From an uncultured Pseudomonadota bacterium (GTDB taxonomy: Bacteria; Lernaellota; Lernaellaia; Lernaellales; Lernaellaceae), in assembly GCA_937967875.1 (NCBI GenBank), contig CALBTQ010000765.1, positions 1 to 13,235 on the forward strand: a stretch of DNA of 13,235 nt, read 5' to 3'. Positions 1 to 7,260 of this stretch are shown here, in pieces. Under the pieces are notes generated by a model. The model did no database searches. It saw nothing but the letters and a program-made list of their open reading frames with translations, and was not told the DNA's origin. A program made the position numbers and the translations under genes. Position 1 is the first letter of the stretch. The number at the start of each line of letters is the position of its first letter.

Positions 1-46
1 ACCACCGAGATCTACACTCTTTCCCTACACGACGCTCTTCCGATCT
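1..46 (+). other. Illumina P5/TruSeq universal adapter remnant (not genomic)
   Basis: The first 46 bases are identical, as I recall the adapter, to the 3' portion of the Illumina TruSeq universal (P5) adapter, ending in the familiar CTTCCGATCT. Genuine sequence begins at 47. Read on the minus strand, this segment appends a false tail to the PAS protein (SEERRVGKECRSRW in the real frame). This is a library artefact and should be trimmed. Confidence 0.98.
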
Positions 47-3000
47 GAGATAACGGTTGGTGAAATTGAGAATTTCGATTTGATCGGAAAGCGTCGCGAT
101 GGCGTCCAACGTGGCGGGCAGATCGTCGGGATGCACCAGGTCGAGGAACGGACGATCGATCAGTTCGTCCATATCGTAACCCAACAGTTTTTTCCATTCC
201 GGATTCAGCCGGCGGAAATAACCCTGCATATCGGCGATGCACAGCAGGTCGAGGCTGGAGGTGAAGTACCGATCCAGTTCCTCGGTTTTTTCCCGCAGCG
301 CCTTTTCCGCTATCTTGCGCTCGGTAATGTCGCGCACGTTGGACAGAATGAGGTCCTGTTCGCCCAGCGTGATTTTCGACAGGCGCACTTCCGCCGGAAA
401 GAAGGAACCGTCGCCCGGACGGCGGGCGCTCCATTCGAAGGTCAACGATTCGCCCGCCATGACGCGCAACCACACTTCGCCGGAATGATCGGAGCTGCCG
501 GGTTCGGTCAGATCCTTGAAGATGTGCATGGTCTGCGCTTGTTCGCGCGTAACGCCGTACATTTTGAGCATGGTGTCGTTGACGTTGACGACTTTTCCGT
601 CCAGGTCGTGGATGATCAACGCGTCCTGCACGCGGTTGAAGATGTCGGTGTAACGCTTTTCGCTTTCCTGGATGGCCAGTTCCATTTTTTTTCGTTCGGT
701 AACGTCGCGCTGTACGCCCCACACGCGTTTGAAAATGCCGTTTTCGATCACCGCCGAGAAGCTTTCGACGATGTAAATCGGTTGCCCGTCGATGGTGTAT
801 TCCAACGATTCCAGCTCGCTCATGCGATAATTTTCCATGGCCAGCAGATCGGCCATTTGATGGCCGCAGTCCGGTGCGAACTGACGCACGGGCAAGCCGA
901 CCATTTCCGCCGGCGACAGGTCGTACATCCGCGAGAGCGTTTCGTTGACTTCGGCGACGATGGCATGTTCGGAAATTTGCGCGGCGATGTCCTCGTAGGG
1001 TTGGTCGATCGAAATCGGCTGCTGAAAATCGATGCGGAAGATGCCTTCGCCGGCGTTGGCGATGAAATTGCGGTAACGCTCCTCGCTGCGGCGCAGCTCG
1101 TTTTCGGCCCGCTTGGCTTCGGTGATGTCGCGGGCGATGGTGGCGAAGCTTTCCACCTTGCCGTACTTGTCCCGTTGCGCCGTAATGATCTGCGACACGA
1201 CGAGGTCGTGTCCATCTTTGTGGCGGAAGAAGGATTCGCCGGACCACACGCCTTTTTCGCCGGCGATTTTAAACGCTTCCGGGGATATGTCCGGTTGCAT
1301 TTTTTGGATAGTCAACGGGGAGTGGTAGTACTCCTCCTTGGTGTAACCGGTCATGGCCAGCCCGGCCGGATTGATGTACAAACCTTTGCCTTGGGCGTCG
1401 GCCATGCCGACCAAATCGCTGCTGTTTTCGATGATGGCGACAACTCGTTCCCGATCCAGTTCGACTTTCTTTTGTTCGGTGATGTTGAGCAACAGACCGT
1501 CGAAAATTATTTCGTTTTCCAATTTTGTCGGTTGCGAAATGCCCTTGAACCAGATCAGCGAACCGTCGTTGTGTACGAACCGCCCCTCGTATTCCCAGGG
1601 CTCGCAACGTTCCACAACCTTGTAGATCGACTGCATGAACGATTCGCGGTCCTCGGAGTGTACGTGGCGGACGAATTCGGGAAAGAAGTCTTTCATCTCA
1701 CTATTGATGCCGAACATGCCCTTCGCTTTGTCGCTGATGTAATACAGGCCCATGTCCTTGCTGTCGTTGCGGGCGTAAAAGCGAAACACACCGCCGGGGA
1801 TGTTTTGCGTCAGGCTGGAGAGCAATCCCTCGCGCAGTCGCAATTCCGTTTCGGCCATTTTTTGCTCGGTGACGTCGAGCATCAAACCGTCGAAGACGAT
1901 TTCATCGTCCTGGCGAGTCGGTTGCGACATGCCGCGGAACCAAATCAGCGTACCGTTCGGGTGAAAATATCGGCCTTCGAATTGCCAGGGGGCGCAGAGG
2001 GCGATTGCCTCCTGAATCGATTGCATGAACGCCGGTTGGTCTTCGGGATGAATCCGTCGGTAAAATTCCTGGAAGAAGTCATCGGCGTTCGTTTCGATGC
2101 CGAACAGCGCGTTGCTGCGGCCGCTGATGTAGTAAACGCCCATTTCGCCGGTCTGCGGACGGCCGTAAAAGCGATACAACACGCCCGGCAGGTTTTGCGT
2201 GATGCCCGAAAGCATCCGTTCACGCAGGCGCAATTCCGTTTCCGTCTGTCGGCGTTCGGTTACGTCGACCAGCACGACGCCCAAATGATATCCGGTCTGC
2301 GATTTGGTCAAAAACAGATTGCGCTGCAGCGTCAGGATTTTCCCGTTAGCTTTCTGCGCCCGATATTCGCCCGATTCGGGAATCAGCAACTGGCCCAGGT
2401 GCAACGTGCCGCTGATCAACTGCCGTAAATGCGCTCGAAACGCTTCGGACCGTTGGTCGGCGGGCAGCACTTCCATCAGCACGTCCCATATTTTTCGCCC
2501 CAGAATCTGGTTGGCTTTGACGCCCATCAACTGTTCGCAGGCTTTGTTCCATTCGATGATGTGACCTTCTTCGTCCGAAATCAGAATGCCGACCTGGGAA
2601 TTGTCGATGAAGGATCGCAACTGGTCCTGCTTGGCCAGGAGCGCTTCTTTGATTTTGTCGTTTTCGGTGACGTCGTGGAAAAACACGGCGAGGCGGCGGT
2701 GGCTGGTGTAAAACGCAGTCAGCTCGAACGCGCCGATAATGCCGTTTTCGTCGCGATAAACCTGCTTCCCCGTATAGGTCTCCTGGTACAGCGCCACCGC
2801 GCGATAGGCGGCCGGTATTTCCGTTTCCACCAGCAGCGGAAAAGCCTCCTCGATCGGCAAGCCCACGAACGGCCGCATATCGACGCCCAGGATGTCCTCA
2901 GCCGCTTGGTTGTACCCGGTAAATACCAGTTTATTGTTCTCCCGCAGTTCGTAGGTGTGCACTCCCAGCGGCGAGTTCTTGATGATTTCGTCGATGCGGG

Positions 3001-3391
3001 GATCGTCGGATGCATCCTGGGCCCTCGTCGGAGCGGAGACGGTGCGGGCGACGGCCAGCATCGTCAGGGAGCCGAATTGGGGATCGTCGATACGACTGAT
3101 CGTCCATTCCAGGGAGCCGTCCGGTTGCAGGGGGGAGGGCGCTTCTCCACGCCAAGCACCTTGTTTTTTCAACTCTTTTCGGATTTGAGCAAGCGTTGTT
3201 TTGTCGAAAGGCGCACCGATCAGTGATTGAATAGGCTTATTGAGCGCCTTTTCGCGATTCAAGAGAAACAGGTCGGCCGCCGCGTCGTTGAGATATAAAA
3301 TTCGGCCCCGAGTGCCGACGACCAACACGGCGTCCGGAAATCGTGCAAATGATGAAAAAGTATCCGTTTTCCCTTTGTTTTCTTTGGCCAT
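47..3391 (-). CDS. Giant multi-PAS sensor protein (probable sensor kinase), C-terminus truncated by contig end
   Basis: An open frame of 1115 codons starts at ATG 3391 and runs into the adapter at 46 without a stop. GGGAG six bases upstream supports the start. I read nine PAS domains: about residues 12-115, 133-245, 256-381, 394-511, 524-641, 650-760, 772-901, 912-1026 and 1041 to the end (partial). Each PAC end carries the usual DVTE/DITE-type motif, e.g. VTERR 377-381, VTEQK 507-511, DITEAK 755-760, VTERK 897-901 and DITERK 1021-1026, followed by a short charged helical linker. No signal peptide or membrane segment is visible, so it is probably cytoplasmic. Proteins of this build usually end in a histidine kinase (HisKA plus HATPase) or sometimes GGDEF/EAL, but no output domain lies in the window, so kinase activity is inferred. 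No cofactor-binding residue was recognised, so the ligand is unknown. Base composition looks less GC-rich than the operon upstream. Confidence 0.93.
1469..2212 (-). repeat. Tandem duplicated PAS module inside the sensor gene (period 390 bp)
   Basis: PAS domains 4 (1859-2212) and 5 (1469-1822) of the sensor are close copies, exactly 130 codons apart. Matching blocks include TQNLPG/TQNIPG, GVYYIS/GLYYIS, FMQSI, PWQFEGR/PWEYEGR, GTLIWF/GSLIWF, and the MSQPT/ISQPT and VTEQK/ITEQK ends. At the DNA level the same CGCAATTCCGTTTC block (plus-strand reading) recurs 390 bp apart, near 1839 and 2229. This is an internal gene duplication, not a mobile repeat. Confidence 0.85.
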
Positions 3392-3731
3392 CAAAATCTC
3401 CCGACCTAGACAGAGATGAACCGGCGCCTTTGCTTTATCTTTATCAAAAGTAATGAAATTTCAACTTGTTATGTCCGGCGATCCAAATTGTCTCTATGCC
3501 TTTTCTCCCCTCAGGAAATGACGGGAATCCTGCCTTTTTTTAAGATTCCTTCCTCGACCTCCTTAAATATATCGTTAAACTCTTGTTTGGCCATTAGAAT
3601 AAATAGTCGATTTGTGGAGCCGGGGGTATTTGCCGAAAAATTGGTTATTTTTGCGATGTTTCGTTCAATGACGCCCCATGACGATGATAATGATGACGGC
3701 AGTGGAAAATGGACGATAGATACGTTGCCGC
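3392..3731. other. 340-bp AT-richer intergenic region between transporter and PAS gene
   Basis: No convincing gene is present. Downstream of the transporter stop on the minus strand there is an AT-rich inverted repeat (CGAAAAAT at 3634-3641 and ATTTTTGCG at 3647-3655) that could form a weak hairpin; it is too AT-rich to call a confident intrinsic terminator. A 27-codon minus-strand frame (ATG 3594, stop 3511-3513) reads like a protein start but has no Shine-Dalgarno site. A TAAGGAGGT block (3557-3565, minus) has no start codon at the right distance. Upstream of the PAS gene, TTGAAA (3459-3464, minus) with GATAAA (3434-3439) is a poor promoter candidate with a 19-bp spacer. A promoter for the PAS gene most likely lies here, but I cannot place it. 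Confidence 0.5.
3398..3402 (-). promoter_or_regulatory. Ribosome binding site of the multi-PAS gene
   Basis: GGGAG on the minus strand lies six bases before ATG 3391. It fixes the start, and I see no better upstream in-frame start with its own site. Confidence 0.6.
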
Positions 3732-5012
3732 TTACGCCCGCTTCATGCGCGGACGAAATAGAAAATACAGCCCGACGCCGATCAGCAGACACAGGCCCGC
3801 CAGCGGTCCGGCCAGGCGAATGGCCGTGACGCCCCATGCGCCGTCCGACAGCGAAACCAGCCCGCCGGTCAGCGCGATGGCCACGCCGTTGAGCGTCTTC
3901 GTCGTGAAGTTGTACACACCGAAATACACGCTCACCGCGCGCGGATCGTGCCGGTAGGCGCAGGTGGCGATCGCTTCGCCCTCCAGTCCCAGCAGCACCG
4001 CGACCAGCGGCCCGCCGAGGCTGAAGAGCATCATCGCCGTGCCCATCAACGAGCCGAGCGACACCGCGCCCAGCATCGCCGTCGCCAGGTACAGCGCGCC
4101 CAGGCCCAGCGAAGCGATGACGATCGACCGCTCCCAGCCCCACTTGCGCGACAACGCGGGCGTGAAGACGAAACTGGGAATCGCCACCGCCAGCAGCGGT
4201 CCGAGAATCAGCGCCACGTCCGCCCGCGTTCCGTGCAGCAGGTGAATCGCGATGAACGGCGCGGCGGCGGAGATGATCGCGAAGGCCATCTGCGACCCGG
4301 CGAACACGCACAGCACCGCCAGATAATGACGGTCGGAGAAAACCAGCTTCAGCAGTGTACGATTGGGCAAAGCGGCCGTCCGGCGCGGGCGTTCGCCGAT
4401 CCGGCGCGGCGCGGCGAAGTATCCGCCGGGCATCAGCAGCAAGGCCAGCGCGGCCATCGTCAGGCCGGCGGCGGCGAAACCCCAGCGGTCGATCAACAGC
4501 GGCGTGACGGCGAAGGCGATCACCGTGGCCAGTAACGTGCCCACGCCCAGCAGGTTCGACAGCTTGCCGCGCAGTTCCTGGCTTTGCTCGGCGTAATCCT
4601 CGACCAGGCTCCAGAAGGGAATGGCGAAGAAGGTGTAGCCGACGAAGTATAAAAACATCCCGGCCACCAGCACGCTCCAGCGCAGCGCCGGGCTCATCGC
4701 GTGGGTCGGCGCGAAGACCATCGCCAGGCCGATCGCCGGCATAAAAAATGTGAACCACAGCAGCGTGCGCCGCTGATGTCCGTTGGCCGTCCACCGGTCG
4801 GCGGCCAGTCCGGCCAGCGGATCGGTCGCCGCGTCGAAAATGCGAAAACCCAACAGCACCAGGCCGACCAGCGCCACCGGAAACAGCGGCGGCCCGTCGA
4901 GCCCCGCCGGCGGCGAGTGCACGAAGTCGATTATCCATTGGAAAAAAAATCGCACCGTGCCCATCAAGCCCAGTTGACCGGCCAGAAAAAGGGCGTAGCG
5001 CTTGAGGGTCAT
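3732..5012 (-). CDS. GPH-family (MFS_2) cation symporter-like transporter
   Basis: This is a 426-residue polytopic membrane protein with roughly 12 hydrophobic segments and basic loops. The motif DAATDPLAGLAADRW (60-74) is the hallmark of the glycoside-pentoside-hexuronide:cation symporter family (DxxxDPxxGxxxD), and IPFWSLVEDY (131-140) fits the conserved segment after TM4. AAGGA lies five bases upstream of the ATG, and the preceding cleavage-enzyme gene stops 19 nt away, so it is the last operon gene. Classical family members move sugars with H+ or Na+, but many bacterial members sit beside acyl-CoA catabolism genes with unknown substrates. Here I infer uptake or export of the pathway's acid or a related compound; a sugar substrate is not supported by the neighbours. 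Family confidence is high, substrate unknown. Confidence 0.88.
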   Translation of the reverse strand: MTLKRYALFLAGQLGLMGTVRFFFQWIIDFVHSPPAGLDGPPLFPVALVGLVLLGFRIFDAATDPLAGLAADRWTANGHQRRTLLWFTFFMPAIGLAMVFAPTHAMSPALRWSVLVAGMFLYFVGYTFFAIPFWSLVEDYAEQSQELRGKLSNLLGVGTLLATVIAFAVTPLLIDRWGFAAAGLTMAALALLLMPGGYFAAPRRIGERPRRTAALPNRTLLKLVFSDRHYLAVLCVFAGSQMAFAIISAAAPFIAIHLLHGTRADVALILGPLLAVAIPSFVFTPALSRKWGWERSIVIASLGLGALYLATAMLGAVSLGSLMGTAMMLFSLGGPLVAVLLGLEGEAIATCAYRHDPRAVSVYFGVYNFTTKTLNGVAIALTGGLVSLSDGAWGVTAIRLAGPLAGLCLLIGVGLYFLFRPRMKRA

Positions 5013-5031
5013 GGGTTTCCTTGTCGGACGA

Positions 5032-5919
5032 TTAAGTGTGCACCAGCCTCAGGCGTTCACGGCACTGCTCGACGGTCGCGACGGCGCGCCCCTGATCGCG
5101 CACCATGCGCGCGGCCTTGGCGACCAGGTCGCCGTTGGAGCCGGCCATCTCGCCGGGGGCGAGGTAGAAGTTGTCCTCCAGGCCCACGCGAACGTTGCCG
5201 CCGATCGAAATCGCCGCGGCGATGAGCCGCCATTGATCGTGGCTGATCGCGATCGTCTCCCAGTCGCTGTGCGGCGGCAGCATGTCCACCATCTTCAGCA
5301 GGTTGGCCGTGGTCGGCGCGATGCCGCCCAGCACGCCCATGATCAGACTGAACTGATAGGGCGGCTGGAGCAACCCCATGTCGATCAGCGGGTAGGCGTT
5401 GCCGATGTGCCCGGTGTCGAAGCATTCCATCTCCGGCTTGGTGCCCACCTCGTTCATCGCCTTGACGATCGCAGTGATTTCCGAAAACGGATTGGAAAAC
5501 ACGAACTCGAACACGAAGGCCTTTTTCTTTTCGTGGTACTTCGCGTAGTTCATCGAGCCCATGTTCAGCGCGCCGATCGCCGGCTTGATCGCCTTGATGT
5601 GCGCGGTCTTCTGCTCGGTGGTGATGTTGATCGCGCCGGTCGAGAAATTGATGATGATCGGACACGCCGCCGTCACCGCGTCGTAGATGTTCTGATAATC
5701 CTGCACGTTGTAGCTGGGCGCGCCGTCGGGCGTGCGCGCGTGAATGTGCACCACCGCCGCGCCGGCCTCGTAGGCGCGCTTGGCCTCGGCGGCGTACTCC
5801 TCGGGGGTGTAGGGAATGGCCGGACACTGCGCGCGGTTGGCCACCACGCCCGAAAGGGCGCAGGTGATCATGCACGGCCGCTCGTAATCCTGGTTCTCAC
5901 GGATCCACATCGACGCCAT
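5032..5919 (-). CDS. BKACE / DUF849 beta-keto acid cleavage enzyme (Kce-like)
   Basis: This 295-residue protein matches the BKACE family (PF05853), typed by 3-keto-5-aminohexanoate cleavage enzyme of lysine fermentation. These zinc TIM-barrel enzymes condense a beta-keto acid with acetyl-CoA and cleave it to acetoacetate and a new acyl-CoA. Visible motifs: HIHAR (58-62), giving the two metal-binding histidines H58 and H60; NFSTGA (91-96); ECFDTGH (165-171); and GGNVRVGLED (240-249), with E248 at the third metal ligand position. AGGAG lies seven bases before the first ATG, favouring it over the Met at residue 4. It follows the hydratase by 43 nt, the longest gap in the operon, and precedes the transporter by 19 nt. 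No neighbour resembles the aminomutases or dehydrogenases of lysine fermentation, so a substrate other than 3-keto-5-aminohexanoate is likely. The exact substrate cannot be read from sequence. Confidence 0.93.
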   Translation of the reverse strand: MASMWIRENQDYERPCMITCALSGVVANRAQCPAIPYTPEEYAAEAKRAYEAGAAVVHIHARTPDGAPSYNVQDYQNIYDAVTAACPIIINFSTGAINITTEQKTAHIKAIKPAIGALNMGSMNYAKYHEKKKAFVFEFVFSNPFSEITAIVKAMNEVGTKPEMECFDTGHIGNAYPLIDMGLLQPPYQFSLIMGVLGGIAPTTANLLKMVDMLPPHSDWETIAISHDQWRLIAAAISIGGNVRVGLEDNFYLAPGEMAGSNGDLVAKAARMVRDQGRAVATVEQCRERLRLVHT

Positions 5920-5962
5920 GATCGCTCTCCTTTATTGCTTGGACGGTCGCCGGCGCGTACGC

Positions 5963-6733
5963 CTAGCGGCCTTTCCACTGCGGTTCGCGTTTTTCCATGA
6001 AGGCGCTCAGGCCCTCGGTCGCATCTTCGGTTTGCAGCACTTCGCCGAGCTTGCCGCACAGCACGTCCAGCGCTTCGTCCAGCTCCAGGTCGGCCACCGC
6101 CGCGAACGCCTGTCGCCCAAGGCGAATGCCCGCCGGGCCCTTGCCGCCGATGTCGGTCAGCGTGCGCTCGACCTGCGCGTCGAACTCCTCGGCGGCGTAC
6201 ACGCGGGTGATCAGGCCCATCGCCTCGGCCTCCTCGGGCGTGTACATGCGCGCCGTGTAGACCATCTCCAGCGCCTTTTTGCGCAGCGCATTGCGGAAGA
6301 TCAGCGCGCCGATCATCATCGGAAACAACCCGACGTTCACCTCCGGTGTGCCGATCTTGATGCCCGGCCGCGCGTAGACGATGTCGGCGGCGAGCATCAG
6401 CCCCATGCCGCCGGCCAGGCAGTGACCGTTGAGGCGGCAGACGATCGGCTTGGGATAGGCCACCAGCCGCTTGAGCAGCGCCGCATACCGCCGCGCGCCG
6501 GTTGTCGCGTCGCCGCCGCCCAGCGTGGCCAGCAGATCGGCCCCCGCGCAAAAGGCCTTGTCGCCCGCGCCGGTCAGGCACAGCACGCGCACGGCGTCGT
6601 CGGCTTCTGCTTGATCGAGGTATTGCTCGAACAGCTCGATCATCTCCAGGCTGATCGCGTTGCGGCGATACTCGCGGTTGAGCGTCAGCCATGCCGCGTG
6701 TTCCTTGACCTCGTATAACAGTTCTTCAGCCAT
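5963..6733 (-). CDS. Enoyl-CoA hydratase/isomerase (crotonase) family, possible methylglutaconyl-CoA hydratase-like
   Basis: This 256-residue protein has the crotonase fold length and motifs: FCAGADLL (61-68) and LNGHCLAGGMG (101-111) supply the oxyanion hole, and GTPEVNVGLFP (128-138) the second active-site strand. By alignment with rat mitochondrial crotonase, Glu164 is kept (E131) while the Glu144 position is Gly (G111). Loss of one of the two glutamates is known in several crotonase subfamilies, so simple hydratase activity on crotonyl-CoA is uncertain. Placed directly after a methylcrotonyl-CoA carboxylase-like set, the natural role would be hydrating the carboxylated enoyl-CoA, as LiuC does. 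Its ATG overlaps the carrier gene's stop by 8 nt (ATGGCTGA), suggesting coupled translation; GGAGG lies nine bases upstream. It could instead be an isomerase or another crotonase. Confidence 0.9.
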   Translation of the reverse strand: MAEELLYEVKEHAAWLTLNREYRRNAISLEMIELFEQYLDQAEADDAVRVLCLTGAGDKAFCAGADLLATLGGGDATTGARRYAALLKRLVAYPKPIVCRLNGHCLAGGMGLMLAADIVYARPGIKIGTPEVNVGLFPMMIGALIFRNALRKKALEMVYTARMYTPEEAEAMGLITRVYAAEEFDAQVERTLTDIGGKGPAGIRLGRQAFAAVADLELDEALDVLCGKLGEVLQTEDATEGLSAFMEKREPQWKGR

Positions 6734-7244
6734 CGCTTTGTTCCTCCGCCGGCGCGATCTCCACCAGAATGTCGCCCGGATTGGCTTTCTCGCCGACCTT
6801 TGTGTTCACCGCCGTCACCTCGCCCGCGTAGGGCGCGGTGAGCGTGAATTCCATTTTCATCGCCGATACGACCACCAGTGCGTCGCCCTTGGCCACGCGT
6901 TGGCCGACCTCGGCGGTTACCGCTACGACGGTTGCGGGCGTGGGCGGCGTGACCTCCTTCGCGCCCCCGCCGCCGCGCCGGGACGTGCGCCGCTTGGTCT
7001 GCTCGGCGTCGCGCACCAGCCGCGCCCGGCCTTGCGTCCACACCCACAAACCTTCGGGGGTCGAAGCAGTGTAAACGTCCAGCGCCGGCGCACCGTCCAG
7101 TTGCACCTGCAGACGATGGGGCTGCGGCGCGTGCGCTTGCCCGGCAAACGTTTCGTCGCCGACGCGAGCGCTGAAACGCCCCTTTTCCGCCGGGGTGAAT
7201 TCGAGGTTTGCGATCGACTCGCCGATTTTCAACTTGTACTGCAT
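6726..7244 (-). CDS. Biotin carboxyl carrier protein of acyl-CoA carboxylase (BT plus biotinyl domain)
   Basis: This 172-residue protein carries the covalently bound biotin for the neighbouring carboxylase. The C-terminal half (about 97-165) is a biotinyl/lipoyl domain with the motif SAMKM (127-131); K130 is the expected biotinylated lysine. The N-terminal part (1-80) looks like the beta-rich BT linker domain of 3-methylcrotonyl-CoA and propionyl-CoA carboxylase alpha chains, followed by a basic, Gly-rich hinge (84-95). It starts 16 nt after the biotin carboxylase gene and has its own GAGGGA site six bases before ATG. The two therefore look like a normally fused alpha chain split into two genes, together 669 residues, close to a full-length alpha chain. 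The first residue of the usual EAMKM tag is Ser here, as in some carboxylases. Confidence 0.9.
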   Translation of the reverse strand: MQYKLKIGESIANLEFTPAEKGRFSARVGDETFAGQAHAPQPHRLQVQLDGAPALDVYTASTPEGLWVWTQGRARLVRDAEQTKRRTSRRGGGGAKEVTPPTPATVVAVTAEVGQRVAKGDALVVVSAMKMEFTLTAPYAGEVTAVNTKVGEKANPGDILVEIAPAEEQSDG

Positions 7245-7260
7245 CGGTGTTCCCTCGCGG

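Noticed and set aside
80..3226. Very long plus-strand open frames (80-2428 and 2429-3226) opposite the PAS gene
   Set aside because: They are the codon-aligned antisense of the real frame, open only because TTA, CTA and TCA codons are rare there. The translations show no domain, whereas the minus strand gives clear PAS domains.
3524..3549. Inverted repeat GGAATC...GATTCC enclosing a T-run as a possible terminator
   Set aside because: The arms are only six bases with a 14-base loop, and the T-run lies in the loop instead of after the stem.
3557..3565. Extended Shine-Dalgarno-like block TAAGGAGGT on the minus strand
   Set aside because: No ATG, GTG or TTG lies at a suitable distance downstream.
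3416..3829. 137-residue plus-strand frame in the intergenic region
   Set aside because: It overlaps the transporter C-terminus antisense, has no Shine-Dalgarno site or recognisable domain, and its composition changes abruptly along its length.
3511..4938. 475-residue minus-strand frame overlapping the transporter
   Set aside because: It is an out-of-frame Arg/Gly/Ala-rich shadow of the GPH transporter; only its last 27 codons are noted separately.
5032..5919. Assignment of the BKACE gene to lysine fermentation (kce)
   Set aside because: None of the lysine aminomutase, 3,5-diaminohexanoate dehydrogenase or aminobutyryl-CoA ammonia-lyase genes is nearby; only the family can be supported.
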